Shown piece after piece: positions 1 to 6,567 of a stretch of DNA of 17,631 bases. The stretch's first letter is position 1, and every line of letters starts with the position of its first letter. Origin of the DNA: Planctomycetota bacterium (GTDB taxonomy: Bacteria; Planctomycetota; Phycisphaerae; Sedimentisphaerales; Anaerobacaceae). A program made the translations under genes and the position numbers. The DNA is taken from NCBI GenBank assembly GCA_023139715.1, contig JAGLNB010000141.1, positions 1 to 17,631 of the forward strand, read 5' to 3'. The notes under the pieces are model-generated. The model made no database searches, had not been told where the DNA came from, and saw nothing but the letters and a program-made list of their open reading frames with translations.

Positions 1-1964
1 AAATAGCTATCTGCAAAGCACTCAGTCAGGCCAGAGCTGCTCAGGAAGAAATAGCAGCTAAAGATGATTTTATCGAGCCGTTATTTGCAATTCTAACTGC
101 GGAAGATTTGGCTGCTGCAAAACTGGCTGCAGAAGCAATGCTGATTTTTGAATACGACAAAATAGCAAATCAGCTCGAAACAACCGCAGCTGATACTTCG
201 CTCGCAACTTCGGCAAGAGTAAATGTGGTTTATGCGCTAAAACTTCAGCCGGACACAAGGGCTATATTCAAACTACTGGAACTGCTTGACGATTCACAGC
301 CGCAGGTTGCCTCCTCTGCTGAAGAGGCACTAAAGGCACTCGGCGTTCCGGCGGGGAAAAATGCAAGAGCGAGAAAGCAGATTGTCGAAGAGCTAAAGAG
401 AAAAGGCAGAAATGAATTCCTGCGCGATTGGCTGATTCGTCAGGAATCGCAGATGAAAACACTCGAAAGCGAGCGCGACGCATGGCGGCAAATGTATCTT
501 GCTTCGCTTGGGAAAATTTACGAAGGCATTAACGATGATACGCAAAAAGGAGCATTTCTTTCAGGGCATTTGGCCGGCGAAAAAGTAGCTGTCAAATTAT
601 GGGCACTCGATATGCTTTCACAGTGGAGAGTTGGAACAGCTTCCAAATTTCCAGTTGAATTGGGCCCTGTCTTAATTGGCTTAATTGGCGACAATGACAG
701 AGATATTCGGCTGAAAACAGCAAAACTATTATCGCTGATGGGACAATTAAATTCGGCTGAAAAACTGCTCGAACAATTAAATATTGAAACCGATGAGCAG
801 GTCCGGATGGAATTATTTTCTGCTCTCGGAAGTGCCTGCTACTACGCATTTTTGCCGAATTCACAAATAACCGTTGCACCTGAAATAAGAAAAGAAACTC
901 TTGGATTTGCAGCTGAATATCTTTCCCAGCCGGATGCGAAAAAAGCACAAAAAGGCGCTGAAGTAATAGGGAAACTGCTTGAGAAGAATGGCTTAGATGC
1001 AGAAGAAGTTGAAATTTATTTCGACCTGCTCGTAAAAAAATACGAGCAGCAGAAAACCCAGCCAGAAAGTACTGCCCTGCGAGGCGAACTACTCGCAACA
1101 ATGGCCGGCCTGTGTGCTAAAAGTGTTTATAAAACCGAATCGGTTAAATATTTTGAGCCGCTGTTCAAAGAAAGCTTGCAGGATGAATCAAATATGGTTC
1201 GTGAAGCAGCGGTTGATGGTTTAATCTACATTGACAAAGCCGAGGCACTCAAAACATTAAGAAAAGATTTCGTAAATGACAGCAGTCCTTTAATAAGGAA
1301 AAAACTTACTGAGCTTGCCGGAGAAATCGGCTCGGAAAATGAGCTTGTCTGGCTGCTCGAAAAAATCGGTTCAACCGCTGAATCAGAATCGGCCTGGCAG
1401 GCAATGCTTAAAATTTTCAAACGCTCGCAAGCCGATGCTTTAAGTCAGTGGCTAAATCAATTCGATTCGCAAGGTGCTATGTCCAAATTACCGGACGAAC
1501 AAAAAATATCCTTCCTGAAAATCACAGAACTAAAAGCAGCCGGCGAAAATAAATCTGAAATGCTGGAAAATACAAGAGAAAAACTCTCTGCTCTCTACAT
1601 TAAAAACGGTCAGTTTGAGCAGGCAGCTGAATATCTTGGTATGCTGCGGGAAACGGCTCTTACTCCGGAAAAGAAGGATGCCATCCTGACTTCCCTGCTC
1701 GAAGTTTATCTCAAGTGGCCAAATCCCGAAGCGGCAGCTCGGTTGGTGAATAATTATCTGCTCGCAAAAGACCTCGAATTAAACGATACAGTTACGCATT
1801 TAATTGACGATTATTTCAATAAACCAAACCCCACTTCAGACCCCAATGCGGTATTAACTGCTCTGGCCAAAATAGAAATCGGCCAAGAGCGGCCAATGTG
1901 GCAGAAACAGTTAGAACGCTGGCAAAAGCAGCTTGGCGAGCAGATTAGCAGTAATGACGAATAA
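1..1964 (+). CDS. HEAT-repeat/TPR-like protein, 5' end outside the window
   Basis: The frame is open from base 3 to the TAA at 1962-1964, giving 653 visible residues, and there is no stop upstream to the window edge, so the true start lies outside. A TTG at 108 is only an internal leucine codon. The protein is a chain of amphipathic helical pairs typical of HEAT/Armadillo folds, for example around visible residues 65-95 (LLELLDDSQPQVASSAEEAL) and the later stretch with SNMVREAAVDGLIYIDKAEAL. The last 150 residues look more TPR-like (ALYIKNGQFEQAAEYLGMLR). Such scaffolds bind other proteins; no catalytic motif is visible. The part seen has no signal peptide or membrane segment, but its N-terminus is unseen. 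It ends 120 bases before ilvC on the same strand. The function is unknown; the repeat fold is a confident call, the role is not. Confidence 0.8.
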   Translation, partial: IAICKALSQARAAQEEIAAKDDFIEPLFAILTAEDLAAAKLAAEAMLIFEYDKIANQLETTAADTSLATSARVNVVYALKLQPDTRAIFKLLELLDDSQPQVASSAEEALKALGVPAGKNARARKQIVEELKRKGRNEFLRDWLIRQESQMKTLESERDAWRQMYLASLGKIYEGINDDTQKGAFLSGHLAGEKVAVKLWALDMLSQWRVGTASKFPVELGPVLIGLIGDNDRDIRLKTAKLLSLMGQLNSAEKLLEQLNIETDEQVRMELFSALGSACYYAFLPNSQITVAPEIRKETLGFAAEYLSQPDAKKAQKGAEVIGKLLEKNGLDAEEVEIYFDLLVKKYEQQKTQPESTALRGELLATMAGLCAKSVYKTESVKYFEPLFKESLQDESNMVREAAVDGLIYIDKAEALKTLRKDFVNDSSPLIRKKLTELAGEIGSENELVWLLEKIGSTAESESAWQAMLKIFKRSQADALSQWLNQFDSQGAMSKLPDEQKISFLKITELKAAGENKSEMLENTREKLSALYIKNGQFEQAAEYLGMLRETALTPEKKDAILTSLLEVYLKWPNPEAAARLVNNYLLAKDLELNDTVTHLIDDYFNKPNPTSDPNAVLTALAKIEIGQERPMWQKQLERWQKQLGEQISSNDE

Positions 1965-1973
1965 GATTTTGTC

Positions 1974-2002
1974 TTGACTTAAGCTGCAATGTGGATTATG
2001 AA
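1974..2002 (+). promoter_or_regulatory. Candidate sigma-70-type promoter for ilvC
   Basis: TTGACT at 1974-1979 (5 of 6 to the -35 consensus) is separated by exactly 17 bases from TATGAA at 1997-2002 (4 of 6 to the -10). It would start transcription near 2009 and leave a leader of about 75 bases before the ilvC start. A short hairpin (CGGCT at 2037-2041 with AGCCG at 2049-2053) lies in that leader but has no U-tract. The call rests on motif matching only. Confidence 0.4.
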
Positions 2003-2084
2003 AAGGGCTGCGTTTTGTGCTGTAAATTTTCAGAAACGGCTTTTTCCGAGCCGATTGTTAAAGAGTAAAAGGAGAATCGAGCAA

Positions 2085-3089
2085 ATGGCATTAACAATTT
2101 ATTATCAAGCTGATGCACCAATAGATGCGTTGAAAGGCAAAAAAGTAGCAGTTATTGGTTACGGAAGTCAGGGACACGCTCACAGCCAGAACCTGCGAGA
2201 CAGCGGCGTTGAAGTGGTCGTAGCAGAAGTCCAGGGAACTGACAATTATAACCTCGCTAAAGAGCACGGCTTTGCACCGGCTGACATAAAAACGGTAATG
2301 ACGGGTGCGGCATTGATTATTATAACACTGCCGGACGAGCTTCAGCATAAAATCTATAAAGAACATATTGCTCCGAATTTAACCGAAGGCCAGACGCTTG
2401 GTTTCTGTCACGGCTTTAATATTCATTTCAAATATATTACGCCGCCGGAAAACATAAACGTTGTTATGATTGCTCCAAAAGGGCCTGGCCATCTGGTTCG
2501 CAGCGAATACGTAAAAGGTGGAGGCGTGCCTTGTCTTGTAGCTGTTGAAAAAGATGCGACCGGCGATGCGAAACAAATCGCACTTGCATGGGGCAATGGA
2601 ATCGGCGGAGCAAGAGCCGGAATCATCGAAACAACATACAAAGAAGAAACTGAAACAGACCTTTTCGGCGAGCAGTGCGTGCTTTGCGGTGGACTGGCAT
2701 CACTGATTAAAGCTGGTTTTGAAACGCTCGTTGAAGCCGGCTACCAGCCGGAAATCGCTTACTTCGAATGTATGCACGAAGTTAAACTCATCGTCGACCT
2801 TATGTATCAGGGCGGAATGAGCTATATGAGATACAGTATTTCAAATACCGCTGAATATGGCGATTTGACGAGAGGCCCAAGATTAGTAACGGACAAAACA
2901 AAAGCAGAAATGAAAAAGATTCTCGCTGAAATCACATCCGGAGCTTTTGCAAAAGAATGGGTCGATGAATATAATTCGGGAGCAAAGAATTTCAAGGCAC
3001 TCTACGAAAAAGACCACGACAGTCAGCTGGAAACCGTCGGCAGAAAACTGCGAAAAATGATGAAGTGGATTGAATCCAAGGAAATGTAA
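2085..3089 (+). CDS. ilvC: Ketol-acid reductoisomerase, class I
   Basis: IlvC (EC 1.1.1.86) converts 2-acetolactate or 2-aceto-2-hydroxybutyrate to the dihydroxy acid in cytosolic valine, leucine and isoleucine synthesis. The 334 residues match the short class I form. Visible are the Rossmann motif GYGSQG (25-30), the active-site CHGF (H109), PKGPGH (131-136), the Mg ligands D192 and E196 in ETDLFGEQ, E228 and E232 in YFECMHEVKL, and YSISNTAEYG (250-259). The start is ATG 2085, preceded by AAAGGAG at 2068-2074; the frame is open further up to an ATG at 1989, but that adds 32 residues with no family match. The beta2-alphaB cofactor loop is unusual: AEVQGTDNY (47-55) lacks the Arg and Ser residues that normally hold the NADPH 2'-phosphate. 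No ilvB, ilvN or leuA is nearby. The lipoprotein gene follows after 21 bases. Confidence 0.97.
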   Translation: MALTIYYQADAPIDALKGKKVAVIGYGSQGHAHSQNLRDSGVEVVVAEVQGTDNYNLAKEHGFAPADIKTVMTGAALIIITLPDELQHKIYKEHIAPNLTEGQTLGFCHGFNIHFKYITPPENINVVMIAPKGPGHLVRSEYVKGGGVPCLVAVEKDATGDAKQIALAWGNGIGGARAGIIETTYKEETETDLFGEQCVLCGGLASLIKAGFETLVEAGYQPEIAYFECMHEVKLIVDLMYQGGMSYMRYSISNTAEYGDLTRGPRLVTDKTKAEMKKILAEITSGAFAKEWVDEYNSGAKNFKALYEKDHDSQLETVGRKLRKMMKWIESKEM

Positions 3090-3110
3090 AACGAAAACGG
3101 AAGGCGAAAA

Positions 3111-3938
3111 ATGCAAAACCAGGGCCTAAAAAAGAAAGTATGCCGCTATTCGAAAAATGGCTTTTTTCGTATTTTAATGCTTTTGTGTTGCGGCGTTGTT
3201 TGTTTTTCCAGCTGTGCTACGCTTGACGTTGTGGAATTTCTAAATCCGGAAAAATCGCCCCCTGACGAAGTAATTTCCAGAAACTACTATCGAATAGTAC
3301 TGAAAGAAACTGACACAGCAGAAGCATTGGATGAAATTTATCTACCGGATTACGAGCTTTTGAGCCAAAGCAAAAGCGTTATCGCTTCAGCAGGCCAAAA
3401 GAAAGAGGGCTACAAGCTCTGGTTCAAAATGGTTGCCTTTGATGAAGATACGCTGACCGCTCAACGAAGATATTTGTTAATCGAAGATGAAAAACCAAAG
3501 ATTTTATTCAGAGAGCCGTGGATGGGTTTTGAATTCAAGTGCAGAGTAGTCATTCCAAAAGATGTGCTCGAAAAACCATATAACAGCGAAAATGCGAGAC
3601 GTGTTGCTATATTCAGGCAGGTTTTGAAGAGTTTTCGTGAGGATATCTCTCGTGTTGAACTCGACAATAAACAACTGGCTATTTGCGGAATGCTCGTCAA
3701 TCAGGCGATGGAAGCTGTTTTGCTGAAGTTGGATAAATCACCTGCGGAAGCATCAAAATTACATGAGCCGGAAGGTGTGGAATTTGACCATTTAAGTCTC
3801 GACAAAGGCAGAGTTCTTATGACTATCTGGGACGACATTGCCAGCGTTAAGATAAAACTCGGCTCATTTGAGCATTTGTTTGAAGATGATGATTCGCCAA
3901 AACCGGCAGAAATCGATGATGCCGAATGCCCGAAATAA
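3111..3938 (+). CDS. Putative lipoprotein of unknown function
   Basis: A 275-residue protein with a basic N-terminus, a hydrophobic stretch at about 19-32 (FRILMLLCCGVVCF) and a lipobox-like FSSC with Cys35 as the likely lipidated residue, so it is probably anchored at a membrane facing the periplasm. The mature part is rich in charged residues and has no motif I recognise. The C-terminus is acidic (FEDDDSPKPAEIDDAE). ATG 3111 has a good ribosome site, GGAAGG at 3099-3104 with 6 bases of spacing. It lies 21 bases after ilvC and may be read through from it, though a link to amino acid synthesis is not implied. rnpB begins about 48 bases downstream. The existence of the gene is well supported by start, signal and codon use; the function is unknown. 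Confidence 0.85.
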   Translation: MQNQGLKKKVCRYSKNGFFRILMLLCCGVVCFSSCATLDVVEFLNPEKSPPDEVISRNYYRIVLKETDTAEALDEIYLPDYELLSQSKSVIASAGQKKEGYKLWFKMVAFDEDTLTAQRRYLLIEDEKPKILFREPWMGFEFKCRVVIPKDVLEKPYNSENARRVAIFRQVLKSFREDISRVELDNKQLAICGMLVNQAMEAVLLKLDKSPAEASKLHEPEGVEFDHLSLDKGRVLMTIWDDIASVKIKLGSFEHLFEDDDSPKPAEIDDAECPK

Positions 3939-3985
3939 AATACATAATAAAAAATAATCAATAGCAAACAACTACGAGTCAATTA

Positions 3986-4345
3986 AAAAGGTTGGTTGGA
4001 CAGTCGCTCAGTGTGGTTTTGGCCGCACTGGGAGGAAAGTCCGGGCAGGATAGAGCACGGTGATGGCTAACAGCCACCGGGGATAACCTCAGGGAAAGTG
4101 CCACAGAAAATACACAGCCGATGGTTCGCAATAGCGGACACAGGTAATGGTGAAATGGCGTGGTAAGAGCACACCGCGAAATCGGTGACGGTTTCGGCAG
4201 GGCAAACCCCACCACCTGCAAGACCAAATAAGCCGGTGCCTGGCTCGGGCAATGCCGGCGGGTAGGTCGCTTTAGACTGGCAAGCAATTGCCGGCCAAGA
4301 TAAATGACTGTCATTTACAGAACCCGGCTTACAGACCAACCCTTT
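3986..4345 (+). ncRNA. rnpB: RNase P RNA, bacterial type A
   Basis: This is the catalytic RNA that trims the 5' leader from tRNA precursors. Conserved blocks appear in the right order: GAGGAAAGTCCGGGC (4032-4046, 5' strand of P4 and flanks), GGTAAGAGCACACCGCG (near 4161-4180), GGGCAAACCCCACC (near 4200-4213), and the 3' block AGAACCCGGCTTACAGACC (4319-4337). The terminal P1 helix is visible: 3981-3995 can pair with 4336-4350 at 14 of 15 positions, with one A-C mismatch at 3989/4342, so the exact ends are uncertain by a few bases. The RNA lies between the lipoprotein gene and a gene facing it on the other strand. I see no convincing separate promoter or terminator. ORFs across this stretch are spurious. 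Confidence 0.95.
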
Positions 4346-4380
4346 TAATTGATTCGCTCCGTTTCTACTTTAGGAAATAT

Positions 4381-6234
4381 TTATTCACCACCCTGCTGCT
4401 GCATTTGTTGCTGTTGCATCATCATCTGCTGCTGCATAGCCATAACAGCGGTCATAATCTCCGTTAAATGCTCTTTCGGCAAGGCAATATCTATAGTCAG
4501 TTTGCCTGAGGCAGCTCGGCCGGCAAAAGCAATGCAGCTGCTTGTCGGAGTATTTATTTGCGGCCTATTCACTCCAGCAGGCATCGGCATCATAGAAGTT
4601 ATCATTTTTAACATATGAATATAATTCAATGTGCCTGCAAAATCAGCTGTAGCTGAATCGGCAATCAAAGCTGTGGCTGCTTTTACGCCTTGCGGCATTT
4701 GCGCAGAACCAGTTTTTACTTTATCAATCAACTGCTTTACAGTCGCATCAGCATCACCGGCAAAAGCAAAAACACACAACTTGCCAACCATTGCCCATCT
4801 GTAATCGAGGCCATCGCCGTACATAGCACCTATCATTTGCCCCTGTGGCGAATTCGGGTCGGTTGATTTCAATGCAAATCTGGCTGAATCTATAGAAACG
4901 CCTTTATAGCTGCCAACGTTTCGCTTTATGGCAAAATTAACTTCCATTCCAATCTTCTTATAGAACTCGGCCATTGTCGTATTTACAAGCTGCGCAGAAG
5001 TATCCATAACTTTATTGAATTTGTCTGCATCGCGAACTTCAAAAATATATTTACCCTCAAAGCCAGGGTTGCTATCAGCTTTTGTACTTGCCAAAAGGGA
5101 AAAAGCCATATCGCCGCCGGTTGCGTCAAACGAATCTTTTACAAGAGCTTTAAGGTCTATCGCTTTTGTATTTTCAGCCGGCGCACTTAAAACAGAAGAA
5201 AACAAATCGACGCTTTTTTCGTTAATCTTCCTCGCAAACGGCGAACCCATTTTACACGCAAAATTCACCATCGCATCATCATTGAAATAACCAAGAAGTT
5301 TGTTTTCCTTTTTCGCTGAAAGACCCGCGGTAAAAATATCAGCCATCTCGGTCGAGGGAACGGCTGCCACAACGGCTTGCAAATTAAGAACACTTGATTT
5401 TGGATTAATGGTTATGCTAAGAGATTGTGTTTCGTTAATCAGGGTTTCAAGAAGACCTATGTATAAATTCATTATTTCAGCTGGCGGCATTCCCTGAGCG
5501 GCACCTGCTGAACCCATATTGGCCATCATCGTTTTGAATTGCTGCAACTGGCCGGATACTATTTCACCAAAAGAACTTTTTGCCTGTTTGGCATTGCCGA
5601 AAATCCAGAGCGGCTCCGAAGCAGAAAGTTTTGCCGTATCAATATCCACTACGCTCACAAGCCCTGCTTTTTTGGACTGTATTGATTTTGCAACAGCAAC
5701 GAGATTGTCGTAATTGCCAAGCGAAGTGAGCAAAGCATAATTTCCTGTTTTTGTGAGCAGCATTTTTTGCTGACCGCCAAAACTGCTGCTGGTCAGTTCG
5801 CAAATTCCTTTGGCATCCGGCTCGCTGCAATTTGTACTGCCACTTACAAATTGCTGAAAATTGCTAATCGGAAGAACGCCGCCAATAAAAACGTTCGGCA
5901 TTGCATCGATGGCCGCAGAGTTAGAATCAACAGCTACTGCAAAAAACGCAAAACTGCCGGCAGTATTAACATTGCTTAGCATCGGGTCGCCAAGCAGGCC
6001 GGCCAGCTGCATACGAGCCAGCATTGAAACGCCCATCGGCATTGGCGAAGCGCCGGCAAGAAACTGGTCGATTTGGCCAAGCGTATAATCAAAATTATTC
6101 AGCCGAACACAAAACAAACTGTCAGCTGGAATAAGCTCCAAAATTTCGTCAGCGGCATAAATGTCCGCAGAAAAAATAATAGAAATCAGAAGTGCCGATA
6201 AAATTACGCTTTTTAGACCGTTGGATTTGAACAT
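4381..6234 (-). CDS. Secreted protein of unknown function with Gln/Met-rich tail
   Basis: A 617-residue protein starting at ATG 6232-6234, preceded on its strand by AGGGAG about 8 bases upstream. The frame could extend to 6330, but the extra 32 residues would bury the signal peptide. Residues 1-27 form a classic Sec signal (basic start, VILSALLISIIF core, DIYA before the cut). The mature protein starts DEILELIPADSLFCVRLNNFD, a beginning I associate with large uncharacterised planctomycete secreted proteins. The body mixes alternating strands and helices with no enzyme motif recognised. The last 20 residues are almost only Q, M and G, encoded by ATG/CAG/CAA triplets. It faces rnpB, ends 35 bases from it, and is divergent from clpC. 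Translocated to the periplasm or surface, by inference; function unknown. Confidence 0.85.
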   Translation of the reverse strand: MFKSNGLKSVILSALLISIIFSADIYAADEILELIPADSLFCVRLNNFDYTLGQIDQFLAGASPMPMGVSMLARMQLAGLLGDPMLSNVNTAGSFAFFAVAVDSNSAAIDAMPNVFIGGVLPISNFQQFVSGSTNCSEPDAKGICELTSSSFGGQQKMLLTKTGNYALLTSLGNYDNLVAVAKSIQSKKAGLVSVVDIDTAKLSASEPLWIFGNAKQAKSSFGEIVSGQLQQFKTMMANMGSAGAAQGMPPAEIMNLYIGLLETLINETQSLSITINPKSSVLNLQAVVAAVPSTEMADIFTAGLSAKKENKLLGYFNDDAMVNFACKMGSPFARKINEKSVDLFSSVLSAPAENTKAIDLKALVKDSFDATGGDMAFSLLASTKADSNPGFEGKYIFEVRDADKFNKVMDTSAQLVNTTMAEFYKKIGMEVNFAIKRNVGSYKGVSIDSARFALKSTDPNSPQGQMIGAMYGDGLDYRWAMVGKLCVFAFAGDADATVKQLIDKVKTGSAQMPQGVKAATALIADSATADFAGTLNYIHMLKMITSMMPMPAGVNRPQINTPTSSCIAFAGRAASGKLTIDIALPKEHLTEIMTAVMAMQQQMMMQQQQMQQQGGE

Positions 6235-6301
6235 TATTCTATCTCCCTGAATTTGAATGTTGAAAAACCGCCTCTTCAGCAAATGCAAAAACATGCCAAA
6301 T

Positions 6302-6330
6302 GCTATAATTATAATTATGATATTGCCCAA
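6302..6330 (-). promoter_or_regulatory. Candidate promoter for the secreted-protein gene
   Basis: On the minus strand TTGGGC (6330-6325) is followed after 17 bases by TATAGC (6307-6302), inside a run of AATTATAATTAT-like sequence. Transcription would start near 6295, about 60 bases before the ATG at 6234. The match is modest and the A+T richness makes chance matches likely. Confidence 0.25.
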
Positions 6331-6533
6331 ACAGCTTTATGCAAGAAAATTAAGGGAAACCAGCTGGGCTAAATTAAAAATAAACCTAAATAAAACCGCT
6401 GTTTTTGGAAAGTAAGAGCCATTTTTTGCCGATAAATTGAACATTACAAGGAATTAAAACATATTTAAAAGTGGATAAGCAGCCAAGACAGGTTATTATG
6501 CTGGTGTTTAACAGCTAAGCGAACGTGATACAA

Positions 6534-6539
6534 TATAAT
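6534..6539 (+). promoter_or_regulatory. Candidate -10 element for clpC
   Basis: A perfect TATAAT lies 28 bases before the clpC ATG and would give a leader of about 20 bases that just holds the ribosome site GGAAGGG (6555-6561). No good -35 hexamer lies 16-18 bases upstream, so either the promoter depends on an activator or another sigma factor, or the match is chance. Confidence 0.3.
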
Positions 6540-6567
6540 TGGGTTACTGCCTGCGGAAGGGTAAAAA

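Larger units (their letters stand above)
6235..6567. other. Divergent intergenic spacer of 333 bases
   Basis: This A+T-rich spacer separates the secreted-protein gene (leftward) from clpC (rightward) and should hold both promoters. For clpC there is a perfect TATAAT at 6534-6539, close to the start but with no -35 at proper spacing, and a further TTGAAC (6437-6442) with 17 bases to CATATT (6460-6465). I see no CIRCE element and no CtsR-type operator. No open frame in it looks coding. Confidence 0.5.

Noticed and set aside
592..1101. 169-codon open frame on the minus strand inside the HEAT-repeat gene
   Set aside because: It is an antisense shadow with low-complexity L/F/S-rich product, no ribosome site seen, and the plus strand is clearly coding.
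2037..2053. Hairpin in the ilvC leader as an attenuator or riboswitch
   Set aside because: Only five base pairs, no U-tract, no leader peptide rich in Leu, Ile or Val codons, and no known riboswitch core.
1989..2084. In-frame upstream ATG that would lengthen IlvC by 32 residues
   Set aside because: The extension has no match to the family, the ATG at 2085 has a good ribosome site, and the ATG at 1989 lies inside the candidate promoter spacer.
3979..4339. Minus-strand open frames of 90-111 codons across the RNase P RNA gene
   Set aside because: They lie wholly over conserved rnpB blocks and have no coding character.
6235..6330. Upstream extension of the secreted-protein gene
   Set aside because: It would place 32 residues before a textbook signal peptide; ATG 6232-6234 has AGGGAG at the right distance.
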